From NCBI RefSeq assembly GCF_000003605.2, contig NW_003143794.1, forward strand, positions 940,560-983,263: DNA of 42,704 nt, given 5' to 3'. The translations under genes were made by a program, and so were the position numbers. The notes under the pieces were generated by a model. The model was not told the origin of the DNA. It did not search any database and saw only the letters and a list, made by a program, of their open reading frames with translations. Shown one piece after another: positions 31,401 through 41,724 of this stretch; within the stretch, counting starts at the first letter, position 1; every line of letters begins with the position of its first letter. Source of the stretch: Saccoglossus kowalevskii (Eukaryota; Hemichordata; Enteropneusta; Harrimaniidae).

Positions 31401-34400
31401 TTAGTAGCTGTTCTCTCAATTCACCAATTCTGCATTTGACATGAAGGTGATCTGAATCAGATTTCAACCCCTTGAACGGCATACCGGTAATGTCAGTTTC
31501 AATAATAACTTGATTGACATCAGTTGCCTTAGAAAGTGGTTAGTTGATCTGCAGAGGGCTGCATGGTGTCTTAGCCAACAATTGAGCTCTGCAGACCTTG
31601 GTTTAGACTAAACATGTGCTGCATTTAGCTTCCACATATCTGAAACAGGTCTGTGGCCGCTCTAGGAAGATCTTTCAGTTTGGTAACAGGTTTTGCATAT
31701 ATTTTTCAGTAATTTCTTTTTTAATTCTGGATCTGGACATAATTTCCCATTTTCTACAGATACTGATCAACATTTTTGAAAAGATATGAGAACAATTATG
31801 TGGCTTTATTCTGTGAAAGGTGACAAGTAGCTTACAATGAGAACTGCTCTGATCATAAATAGATTTTAACTACCAATCATCCGTATTGTTTTTTGCACGT
31901 TAGAAAATTCACACATTCAGAATATACTTACCTGTGGGAATAGCCAGCAATATCTGATATTTTACTGGATAAATTAATAAGACTTGAAAAACAGAATATC
32001 AAATACATGGATACAAAGGATACCTATAAAAGATAAACAACATCTGTGGTGGGACCTGATAGTGAGAAGAATGCAATATGTGTTTTTTTGAACAAAATGT
32101 GGTTTTGAAACACATAGAATTATGACATCACTTGCACTAAAGCAAAAAGAATGATGTCATCACTTGCAATGAAACACAAAGAAATATGACATCACTTTCA
32201 TTAAAATACAAAGAATTATGACATCACTTTCATTAAACACAAAGAATTATGATATCACATGGAAAATTGTAGATGAAATACTTACTGCACTGATAAGAGA
32301 ACTAAGTTCAGTTGGTGTCAGGTGATCATAAACACCAAGAAATATAGGAATAGATATGATCAGATAACTGAGAATGCTTCCAATATAATTAAACATATTC
32401 ACAGAAACTGTAAATACACATAAAAGCACAAAAATTACTTGTGTCTTATTTCCATACTCAAATGATAACACATTTTCAGGGATTAAAATCATAGTTATAC
32501 AACTCCTTGATCTCCATTTCCAGACATCAAAATGCAAAAATCGATATCCCTTCAACAATTTTTTGCAAAAAATGTACAGACTTTTTGTTCGGAAGTAGTG
32601 AGTCATAACTGATGCTTGACGAAGGTTTGTTGACAAAGTTATTTACAGCAACAAGTGTTGTTTAGATACAATCTGTTATAAAATTTGATGTAGATAGACA
32701 GGTTAGTTAACTTTAAAGTTACGGTTATCAGCCACATCCAAATAATTTTTATATCATGGGCATGGTTATACAATAATGTTTGATACATAAACAAGCAATG
32801 GAACATAACATGAATAGTCACTCACAGTTCAGCCACAGATCCCAATTTATAAGCGTTTGCTGAACATTTAACAAGTTATGTAGTTTTCTGTTGGTTTTTT
32901 CTGCTTCCAATTCTTCTGCTCTGAAGAAAGCTATAGCTTCAGAATTTACTCTGATCTGCATATGACGAAACCTGGTAACCAGTAAAACAATTTGAAAGTA
33001 TTATAAATAATTTTTATTTGTTAAGATTAGGTATTATTATCAACTCAACGATATAGATTTATTTTGTTAAATCAAGGTTTATTTATCTCTCCAAAACTAC
33101 CCTGTTTACATTCTGCATAGTTGCTGGTTGGAAGAACCAGTCGTTCGCACTTGAAGGTAAAATAACATCATTGTTTACTACTATGTGCTTCTGTTAATAA
33201 AACAAACTTTAGGCAATTGCGAGCATGTGTTATCACAGTTATCACACACTTGCATGCTGGTTGGCATGTAATTCCTGGAACAACTCTGTGAAAACCCTGT
33301 GAAAAAAGTACCTATTATGCATGGCATTTCAACCTAAAACCAATTAGGTCTGTGCATTTTCTCATGGCATCTATGCACCAAGTTTTATTGAAATCCAACC
33401 AAGTTCTTGAGAAATTTAGATACATTTTTTCTCTGCTTATTAGTTCTTTTGGCATGCTATGATTCTATTCATTGCATTGCATAACACTGAATACAAGTCA
33501 TTGTCAATGACATGTCCCCGTTCCGTTCATATTTGAGTGACATATACATTCAAAGCAGATCATGACCGAAATGCACCTGCATATGTACAACACATTGTAC
33601 TAAATATGAACAAAATCCATCCATGCATGACTGAGATCCGGTTCCGGAATTGTGAAAATACGTGATTTTGATGCATTTTCGGCCTTAAAATGGCCATCAT
33701 TCAGCTATTGTTAAGCGGATCATGAAACAAATGCACATATCTATTTGTGACATGATTTACCATGTGTGTGTGAAGTTTGAACTTGATCAATCCAGACATG
33801 TCTTGGATACGAATCCAAAACTGAATTCTTTAAAACAAAATGGCCGCCAGTCGGCCATTTCGAACTTGATCCGGAAAAAAAAATGACGTGCATCAAGGTC
33901 CTATTATGTTTAATGTATGTACCAAATTTGAACAAAATCCATCCATGCATAACTGAGATCCGGGTCCGGAATGGTGAAAATGTGTGATTTTGATTCATTT
34001 TCGGCCTTAAAATGGCTGCTATTCGGCTATCGTTAATCGGATCATGAAAAAAATGCATGTGCATATGTCCCATATAATGTGTGATGTATGAGTGAAGTTT
34101 GAACTTAATTGATCCATGCATGTTCGAGATACAGGTGATCACGGACGCACGCATGGACGCACGCACGGACGCACACATAGCAAAACATAAGTCCAAACGG
34201 GGACTAAAAAGGATATTCTCCACACCGATATTGTTACACCTGTTTCTGTGTAGTGAGTGTTTATAACTACCTAGTATTTGTTTACAGAAAATAAAGAGTC
34301 CTGACTCAACTGTATGCCATACCTGAATATTCCCTCATTTTTTTCTTGTTTGAAAGTGAGGTCGACCACAGGAGACATGATGAACTTATTGATGATGGTT

Positions 34401-37400
34401 CCAAGTATAAAATATGCATAAATAGCAACAGGACCAATCCAACCGGTACTGTCAAAATAGTCATACACATTGTAATTCAAATTGTGGAAAAAATAAATAC
34501 ATCATAGAATAAATCCAGTTACCATATTTGCTCTATTACTAGTAATAGTGCTCACAAAGGACAGAGTTATGTACATACAGTAAATGCATTTTTCTAATAC
34601 AGCAAATTTGATATATCATTTTTAGTTTTATTCCCATTAATTTTTTTGATAGCATCAGTATTACGGTAATCTGAATAATTATTGCATTTTAAATACATTG
34701 TATACTTTACATTTTAAACATATTCTCAACTGTAGTGCTTTATTGAATTTGAAATAACAACAGACATGTGGTGATCAATGTTTACACGTATAGTTATAGA
34801 TATTAAAAATATGCTCAAACACAGAACAGAAATAGACCAATAGTAATGTATATACAAGTAATTATAAAAACATCAATAATGAAATTAAACTAAAAATAAA
34901 ATAAAGAAAAGAAATTATGATGCAAGTGCACATGCATTTTAAATGTGAACTTACCTTTCATAACACTTCCATGTATAGTATCCAATTGTAAAAGGAGATA
35001 TGAGAATCACTGCAATACACTGACTGAATTGTCGACAAAGTCTGTCAACATCCTGTGTTATTCTTTGATCTCTGTTGAAGAACAATCATGAACTCTATAT
35101 TATTAACTATGGACTATCATATTTTTATCGATTCAAAATGAGATTTAAGATGAAATAGATGGCACAATGAAAGACAATCCTGAACAAGTTGGTATTAAAT
35201 CTTGGGGTAAGTTTTCTGTTGATGATCAACTACTGATATATTAATTATGATATGATAGTAATATTTTGTATTATTATACATCTGCCACCCTAACGCCATT
35301 ACAGTGTGTCGTAATTTTGTGGTATTTTATGGGGTATTTTTATCCTACCATATTAGGAAATGCGAATTCCAAATATGGAATGATTACGCACGTAAGCGTC
35401 CACTAATAATAAAAACAAACATGGTTGCCACCAGCTGTACTGTCTTCATGCATACTTTAAGGTATCCTCGTAGTAATCTTATTATTATTGGCAATTGCAA
35501 TAAGTTAAAAAGAAAGAATGGATAAACTGTGAAAGCAATCTGATCTAAAGTATTGAAGTTGATAATAACAGAACAAAAATAATAATAAATTGATTGCATA
35601 TTCATGAAAGAGACAACAATTAGTATGTTAATTAGGTAATTAATATGCACATAATTTTGACTCTAAAGTAGTTATCCCCAGAAAAACTTACAATTGGCTT
35701 ATTATTATGCAAATTAACTATTTAATATGCTATAAACGCAATACATTTCAGTCAGACTTTACTTTCCAATACAAGTGATCACTCAACTCATCTATCAATT
35801 TCTCAAATCAAGACCCAGAAGAGCTAATCATAACTTTCCCAATCCATGCTATTTTAAACAGATTTTGATAGCATAGCTTCCCTAATCACCTGCGCATTAC
35901 TGTGGTCAGGAGAGCCAGTTTTAGCTCTCAGATTAAGCAACTGTGAACGCATATACATGTATCAGTTAGTATTTTCCAATGAAACACTAAATTTATTAAA
36001 TTCATAAATATATCAAGTAAATTGGGCAAGTACAAATGATACAAATGTTGCATGATAACCCCAAATAAACAAGATAATTGAATATCTGATAATACTTACA
36101 CATTGTCAATATTACTCTGTAACATTACATTGAGTTGGTAATAAACAAACTTTTTGAAGTATTTATTGTGAAGCCATGATGTTAAATACTGTCGCCAAAA
36201 CAAATACAAAATATCACACAGGTATTGGTTTGCACTTCTTGCCTAAAAATATCAACAATATCATTAAGTTTTATGGACCATCAAATTACTGTGATTTATA
36301 ATAAAAAGAAATCAAATACTATTATAAAGCTTATCCCATTGTCTAGTTTGAATTTTGCAAAGCATGATGGGCAAATAATAACAATGGAGATCTCTAAGCA
36401 CTGGTTTATATTTCATACTGTATCTTTATCTCAACATTCATAAATCACAAATGTTATCCTTATTAGTAGACCAGCTAAAGTCAGATAAGAAAATTAGATA
36501 AGCTGAGACAATAAAAGAAAACTACGGTACTGTACAGTGTTTTTATAACCTCGTAGCTCAGTCATGCAGTCAAAATATTTTAGACAAAACATTGTAAGAC
36601 AGAAGAAAATTACAATTTCCAGGTTATATGCAAACAAGCTGCCTTAATCATTGCAATCCGAAATAAAAAAACACAGATATTTAGCTTCAGGAAAAAATGT
36701 ATACTCACTATTGCCACGGCGATTATAAGATACAATGACTTTGGCACCAACTCTTTGAACCCCTCCTCATCTTTCTCTCCTAACACTGCATAGTACTGAC
36801 TGGGTATCAATCCTACCCAATAAATTATAAATTGTTCTAAAAAACAAACAATAAAAACATGCAGACATAAGAAGTGTTTATTGTAAATTTTGTCATATTT
36901 TTTAATAATACTGAGCCAGAATGACCTTTGTGCACCAAATATACACACAATGGTTGAAATGATACAATGTACTGTCAATGCATATGTAAACAGTAGACAG
37001 CCATATATGTGTGTTACATGACAGATGATTTGGGACAATAATTGTGTTCGCACACAGCTCTTAGCACGGGCTAAGAGGTCAAAAACAGCCTGCACTAAGA
37101 AAATGTGTGTTTACAACTTAGTACGAACTAAGAAATTGCAATCTAAATCAGACCTGATTTTAAGACATGGTCTAGACCCTAATTGTGCAATATCTCGTGG
37201 TATACCCGCCTTCGGCGGGGGTTATTGCTTAAGTAACTGTATGTTGTCCTGTCACATGCATGAAAGGATCTGGGCATAGCTGATATGCAAGCATATGGGA
37301 TTTGCTTTAATTTTAGCCCCTGCTAGAGTGTAGCCTGAACACAACTAATGACATAAATTGAATCATTTTGATATGGAATATCTCATGAGGACCTTGGCTT

Positions 37401-38656
37401 AGTTCCAGGCCTAGCAGTTGAAAATTGAAAAATAATATCAGCTTACAATAATATAACCCTTGCTCAGTATTTACAATGATTAAACAATATGAACAAATTG
37501 GTGAAAAATCCAGCTCATGGTGATTTAATGCCCCCCCCCCCCCCACGAAAACATGTATGTAGATCAACTATCATAACCTTGATAATGTCATATAATAATT
37601 TGAGAAAGAATAAAAATGACATGAGAGAACATGAAATTTGCAAGTCATGTCTTGTAGAAAATGGCAGATAGAATGAGAAATACAAGAAAAGAATAAAAAA
37701 TAAATAAAGTTATTATTAAATATATACAGAAGATTGCATTATTTTCATAATGTGCACACAAAAAAATATTTTAGGAAACTTTAATTTACTGCATAAGCTA
37801 TCATTGTATGCAGATTTTGAGTTCCTGTAAGTATATTTTTCATTTGCAGTCAGTTGCTGTCAAGATATTAAAGTACTAATCTTGTAATATACTTCCCACA
37901 ATCCTGTTCAACATAATTCAACATCACTACTTTTTTGTATAAACATTGAAGTCTATTTTTCAAATGCAGTTACATTAGATTCGTGTGGGAGTGTAATATT
38001 AGCCAAGTTCCGGAACATTTTATGTGAACAAACAATAACAAAATAATAAATCAGGAATACTCATGAAAACCTGCCAAAAAACATGTACAATGTATAAAAA
38101 ATAAACTTTTTTCAATATTAACGACTCCTGTTTTATTTTTTATTTTTTTTATGATTATGAATGAATCTTGAAGATTTCGGAACATAAAGCACAATCTCAA
38201 ACCATAGACCTTTTATAAGTATTATGCGAAAATAAACATAATAATATATACAATAAAAATGGAAAAAGCATGTATGTATGTAATATCCAATGTAAGCGCA
38301 TCTCAAATAGAAGTGAACATTGCAAGTGTTGTATCTGGAATAATTTAACTCTTATCTGGTTATGTCAAAATACACAAGACTGGCTGGTTTAGAGCTAAGT
38401 ATGACATATTTTTCCTGTGGAAAACACATGTAATGTACATAAGCGCATACACTTCTAATAGAGAAAATACAGTAGTTCCCTATAGAACTTTCCAACTATT
38501 ACTGGTGGTTAATATTTTACAATTCAGTGATCCTTACGCATCAGTGATACAATGACAAGTAAGACAACTAGGAGAACACTGACAGACTTCCATCTTGGAA
38601 ACATTATCTTTAACAGACACCAAAATCTCTTCACAAAAAGCCAGTCACATTTGTAG
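28429..38656 (-). CDS. ABCD4: ABCD4-like half ABC transporter (12 exons seen, 5' end unresolved)
   Basis: In vertebrates ABCD4 works with LMBD1 to move cobalamin out of lysosomes. Exons in transcription order: 38656-38538, 36836-36709, 36242-36100, 35071-34955, 34448-34323, 32971-32826, 32407-32286, 32023-31932, 31429-31179, 30524-30322, 29331-29112, 28643-28429. All junctions are GT-AG and in phase, giving 626 residues plus stop (human is about 606). Family marks: [63 protein letters not shown], Walker [13 protein letters not shown]-loop LPQRP, signature [14 protein letters not shown], Walker B SIAILDEATSA and H-loop SVGHR. The first exon seen opens mid-codon, so a short exon with the start codon is still missing. 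The linker before the nucleotide-binding domain (exon 31429-31179) is acidic, serine-rich and about 20 residues longer than in human. Confidence 0.94.
28644..31931 (-). other. ABCD4 introns between exons 28643 and 31932
   Basis: The introns are 28644-29111, 29332-30321, 30525-31178 and 31430-31931. All have consensus ends (for example GTAAGT at 29111-29106). I find no repeat family member or extra exon. The plus-strand open frames at 29118-29342 and 30344-30652 are antisense shadows of exons. Confidence 0.6.
32113..32263. repeat. 32-bp tandem repeat in an ABCD4 intron
   Basis: About five units, each with ATGACATCACTT or a variant, spaced 31-32 bp (near 32123, 32155, 32187, 32219 and 32250). 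They lie immediately downstream, in transcription sense, of the exon ending at 32286. The TGACATCA word resembles ATF/CRE-type sites, but it is probably just part of the repeat unit. Confidence 0.75.
33335..33440 (+). repeat. Family D unit in ABCD4 intron
   Basis: Carries ATTAGGTCTGTGCAT, ATCTATGCACCAAG and TTTTATTGAAATCC, the same phrases as the units at 41725-42704. It is a single degenerate unit adjoining a family A element. Confidence 0.6.
33480..34206 (-). repeat. Family A repeat, copy 3, minus strand
   Basis: On the minus strand it begins TAGTCCCCGTTTGGACTTATG at 34206. The hairpin is collapsed to AGTCC/GGACT arms. A GCGTCCGTGCGTGCGTCC tract follows, then core units with ATGGCC-type inverted pairs (plus strand near 33839-33865) and related GGCCTTAAAATGGC words near 33695 and 34000. 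It sits in the ABCD4 intron between exons 34323 and 32971. The 160-codon open frame at 34223-33741 is a translation of this repeat. Confidence 0.7.
34449..36099 (-). other. ABCD4 introns around exon 35071-34955
   Basis: The introns are 34449-34954 and 35072-36099. The second holds a family E copy at 35272-35503. The rest is AT-rich without recognisable features. Confidence 0.55.
35272..35503 (+). repeat. Family E dispersed repeat, compact copy
   Basis: Contains TACATCTGCCACC, TAATTTTGTGGTATT, ATTAGGAAATGCGAATTCC, AATATGGAATGATTACGCACG, TAAGCGTCC, ATAATAAAAACAAACATGG and GGTATCCTCGTAGTAATCTT. It is the cleanest of the three copies. Confidence 0.65.
36837..38537 (-). other. ABCD4 intron with small hairpins and simple repeats
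   Basis: Contains two neighbouring hairpins, CTCTTAGC/GCTAAGAG (37058-37077) and CTTAGT/ACTAAG (37117-37132). A strong hairpin CCCGCC-TTC-GGCGGG lies at 37205-37219, and a C-run at about 37531-37544. A 25-bp word at 38450-38474 is identical to 21544-21568. No coding sequence is recognised apart from the flanking exons. Confidence 0.55.
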
Positions 38657-38769
38657 CTGTAAAAAGAAAAAAAAAGTATATTAACTTTGAATTAACTTTA
38701 CCCAACTCAAAAAATAAAACTGATGTAATTTATATTATTTTTAAGGATGCAGAAAGTTGAATAAGATAT

Positions 38770-38800
38770 TATTTATTTATTTATTTATTTATTTATAATA
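38770..38800. repeat. (ATTT)n microsatellite
   Basis: About seven ATTT units in the intron upstream of the first ABCD4 exon recognised. Confidence 0.85.
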
Positions 38801-39011
38801 AGTTATCATCCTTTTGTTTTCATTGTAGATTTATTTAGTAAATTTATTCTAAATTAGTAAAATTTACTAAAAGTAAATTTATTGACTAATATTGTTTCTT
38901 TTTCGTCTGCTCTCCTAAAGGGTCACACAGTCAATGACCTCAATGAACAACAAATCTCGATCTTTAAACAGTTGACCCAATTCCTGATCATATTATTTAT
39001 ACCGTGCAAGC

Positions 39012-39296
39012 ATGGGGGTAACTTTCTTTCAGCCCAGTTATGATGTAGAAAAAGTTAACCTTGGTAACCCACCTTTGTGGAGCAGAGGAATCTTTGCTAG
39101 AGCAACACGCAACCATCCTGACAACATCTGTAAGTTCAGCGGTCAAGTCAAATCAGCTGACCTCATGGTGGGCGTGGCCACATTTGGCGGATGGATATAT
39201 CTATGGACGTGCTTGGCACTATCCCGATTCAACTTTGATCTGAATTTATATATAAATTACACTTTTAATATATTGATAACAGTTTTCTTGATGTAA
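39012..39296 (+). CDS. Possible small single-span membrane protein
   Basis: This 94-codon open frame is richer in G+C than its flanks and starts in a good context (AGCATGG). The N-terminal half is polar and basic, with NPPLWSRGIFARATRNHPDN. A hydrophobic segment follows (about residues 50-70, VGVATFGGWIYLWTCLALS). The last 20 codons are AT-rich and may be read-through past the true end or an unspliced intron. Size, basic N-terminus and one membrane span recall small respiratory-chain accessory proteins, but I cannot assign a family. It lies antisense to, and probably within, the ABCD4 5' intron. A strong donor-like GTAAGT at about 39129 raises the possibility of splicing. It could also be a retrocopy or chance. 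Confidence 0.35.
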   Translation: MGVTFFQPSYDVEKVNLGNPPLWSRGIFARATRNHPDNICKFSGQVKSADLMVGVATFGGWIYLWTCLALSRFNFDLNLYINYTFNILITVFLM

Positions 39297-39308
39297 AACA
39301 AAAACTCA

Positions 39309-39336
39309 CCAATACGCTCATCAATAATCGTTAGTG
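39309..39336 (-). other. Candidate ABCD4 5' exon (28 nt)
   Basis: On the minus strand, TTTTTCTTACAG precedes and GTGAGT follows this 28-nt segment, so it has exon-like borders. It contains ATGAGCGTATTG at its end, but that frame does not join in phase to the exon at 38656-38538. If it is real, it is untranslated leader or needs another exon between. Confidence 0.25.
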
Positions 39337-39364
39337 ACTGTAAGAAAAATAGACACGATTTACT

Positions 39365-39425
39365 TTATCCGCGGTGTAATCCAACAACATCCGGCAGTGT
39401 CGTTCGTAACTTCCGGGTGACGCTT
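39365..39425. promoter_or_regulatory. Likely bidirectional ABCD4/APMAP promoter
   Basis: A CpG-containing island in AT-rich surroundings lies between the ABCD4 5' end and the APMAP start codon. It contains ACTTCCGG (39409-39416, an ETS consensus CCGGAAGT on the minus strand), overlapping TGACG (39418-39422, CRE half-site), and CCGCGG (39369-39374). ETS-CRE composites are common at animal TATA-less divergent promoters. The role is inferred from position and motifs. Confidence 0.45.
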
Positions 39426-39564
39426 TTTTTTGATCGACACATGTTCTACCAGGTAAAATGTAACTGTTTGAGTAAATGTTTATTTTTGTTAATGACCCCT
39501 ATTAACGCAAGCCGTGCCATGATCGACTGTATTGAATTTTTTAAGGTTGAAATATTTAAACACC

Positions 39565-40236
39565 ATGTCCGTAGTCGAAGGCGGTGTCAGACATCGACAG
39601 GTTACCGGAGAAGCGGGGCCAGATGTTGATGAAGGTCAGATATACCAAGAAGATAGATACAGCTCCTTGCAAAACACCAAAAAAGACAACGAACAGGCTA
39701 AAACTGGGTAATTTTTTTCAAGTGCACTTTCCCATTGTTATTTCTCATTTTTCATTCATATTTTTTATTATTAAAAATTACAATCCCCGGATTATATTTG
39801 ACAATTTAAAAACATAATATTTTTAATATAATAATAATATTAAAAAGGTAATCGTATGTTTTCAAATATTATAGATTTTCATGTGGAGGAGTCTTTATAA
39901 TCACTTGTGTTGCTGTGGCAATAACTGCTATTATTATTGCTTGTCTGCCATCACCAATAAAACCAGTTACTTTCAGGTAATGTCTTGTCATTAATTATTT
40001 TAATTAATTTAATGTATTTTTAAATATTTCATTTATGTGATATTGTTAAAATTTACCTAATATTTCAATTCACTGCCAATATTTAATATTTTATAAAGTT
40101 TTTAATTTCTGTAATTTCAGTTTGCCTGACCCACCAGAATTTGTGGGAGTGCTAGCACCGAATAACAAATTGCAAGATGCCAAGAAACTTTTTGATGGTG
40201 AAATAACTGGACCGGAGTCACTTGAGTTTCATGATG
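39565..40236 (+). CDS. APMAP: APMAP-like strictosidine synthase-family membrane protein, N-terminal part
   Basis: Three exons: 39565-39707, 39875-39976 and 40121-40236, in phase with GT-AG borders. The gene continues beyond the right edge. The start ATGTCCGTAG follows ACC, a good context. Exon 1 gives a 47-residue polar cytosolic segment. Exon 2 encodes one membrane span (GGVFIITCVAVAITAIIIAC, about residues 51-70), as in type II APMAP proteins. Exon 3 has LPDPPEFVGVLAPNNKLQDA followed by GEITGPESLEF, matching the family's opening strand before the six-bladed propeller, where human reads GVLxPNxKL and GPES. Human APMAP is a membrane-bound arylesterase-like protein linked to adipocyte differentiation. 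The propeller and putative active site are outside the window. It is the divergent partner of ABCD4. Confidence 0.88.
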
Positions 40237-40337
40237 GTAAGTTATGAATGATTCTAACCCTGTTAGAGGGTCTATGATTCTACATATACTGCTTAGGTAT
40301 ATTACGTATATATTACATATATGGAAGATTCTTCATA

Positions 40338-40470
40338 TATAATAATAATAATAAAAATATCTTTATTACACCATAATGAATAATGACAGTTCATCTACAG
40401 TTGAAGTAATAAAGTATATAAAAGTAGAATACAAGACAATAAAAACAACAGATCTATAAAAAAGTACAAT
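40338..40470 (-). mobile_element. LINE 3' tail, minus strand
   Basis: On the minus strand the sequence reads TATGGTGTAATAAAGATATT followed by (TAT)n. This resembles the tail of the LINE at 11700-12529 (GTAGTGTAATAAAGTTATTA). Only about 130 bp or less is recognisable, so it is a heavily 5'-truncated insertion in APMAP intron 3. Confidence 0.5.
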
Positions 40471-40477
40471 GAAGTTT

Positions 40478-41095
40478 TTAGTTCCTGTTCGACCGAAAAC
40501 TTATGGGACTTATGGATTGACCTCTGTGTGTGCGTGCATCCATGTGTGCATCTGTATCTTAGACATGCCTGGACCAATTACATTCAAACTTCACACATAC
40601 ATCATACATAATATTATACATATGCACATCAATTTGTTTCACAATCTGATTCACGATAGCCGAATGACAGCCATTTTTGTACTGAAAAATCATCAAAATC
40701 AAGTATTTTTCTGGTGTTTACAGATGGATTTTGTTCAAACTTGGTATATACATTGGACATTATAGGACCTTGATGCACATTTTGTTTTTCAGAAAAGATT
40801 CACTGGCGGCCATTTTTTGTTAATGGTTCTAGTGCCATATCTCTGACTTGCTGTGACTGATTATGCTCAAATTCTAAATATTCATTAAACATAATGTCAT
40901 AGATATACAAATATATTGGTTTGACGATCCTATTAAAAATGGCCGAATGGTGGCCATTTTTATGCTAAAAACTCATCAAATATCAAGCATTTCAGGCATT
41001 TATGGATGGATTTTGTTCAAACATGGTACATATATTAGATATTACGGGTTCCTGATGCAAGTAATTTTATTTTTCAAATTGGATTCAAAGTGGCT
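40478..41095 (+). repeat. Family A repeat, copy 4
   Basis: A degenerate head (TAGTTCCTGTTCGACCGAAAAC..GGGACTT at about 40478-40516) is followed by core units with TGACAGCCATTTTTG, CTGGCGGCCATTTTTTG and ATGGCCGAATGGTGGCCAT (about 40940-40958). Linking phrases CTCTGACTTGC and ATTCATTA match the copy at 13940-14345. There is no long GTCC tract. Confidence 0.65.
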
Positions 41096-41633
41096 GAAGT
41101 ATGCTAAAGACAAACAAGGCTTGAGGAAAGAGTGGAGAGTGGCACTGAATTGTCAGAAACCCATGATAAAAAGAGTGTGTTTATAAAAGATTTCATGACA
41201 GTTATTCAAGCATTGAATGAAAATAACCACAGTACATTTGAAAACCTTGCAAGTGCCTACCTTACAGGCCTACTGTCATGTTTTTCAACTGCTAGGAATG
41301 TAGTTGATGTTTTTGATCGATATGATCAATGAAGTGAAAGGTACAGAGAGTGGATTTCAGAATGAAGAAATAACCGAGAAAGTCACCTCACATAGTACAG
41401 TGGATGCAACACAAGAAGTGACTGATACACGTATCACATTACATGCAACAAAAACAGACAATGATTGCAGAGAGAATGGCATAATGTTTGTTCTCCAGAT
41501 ACAGATGTTCTTGTGATATTGGTACATTTCTTCCAAAAGTTACATCATGTTCAGTCTCTATGGTTCAAAACTGGTCATACAACTGTCAAAAAACAGCGGT
41601 ACATTCCAGGACTGATCAAGTTTAAAGGATGAT
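41096..41633 (+). pseudogene. Decayed repeat-type ORF with ADTR/SPDTDV-like motifs
   Basis: Three plus-strand frames look like one protein broken by frameshifts. The first (41132-41332) reads STFENLASAYLTGLLSCF, then VVDVFDRYD. The second (41304-41516) reads EVTDTRITLHATKTDNDCRE. The third, from about 41489 to 41633, reads CSPDTDVLVILVHFFQKL, then LWFKTG and KKQRYIPGLIKF, then stop. The order EADTRI..HA, SPDTDVL..L, RYI is one I know from uncharacterised, multi-copy proteins in invertebrate genomes. The acidic residue of the first motif is changed here. It looks like an inactive mobile-element or multigene-family remnant inside APMAP intron 3. Confidence 0.5.
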
Positions 41634-41724
41634 TGTTGTCCTGTATTCGGCCATATGCACATGCATTGTTTTATTATCCAATCCATGATGATCAAAGAGT
41701 AGCTACATGTGTATTAACAAACTA

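Noticed and set aside
33741..34223. 160-codon minus-strand ORF as a gene
   Set aside because: It coincides with a family A repeat. The peptide repeats HMH/ISVMHG phrases because the DNA repeats, and it has no domain.
36610..37095. 161-codon minus ORF as a separate membrane protein
   Set aside because: Only 36709-36836 is conserved (an ABCD4 exon). The rest is intron read-through with hydrophobic AT-rich codons.
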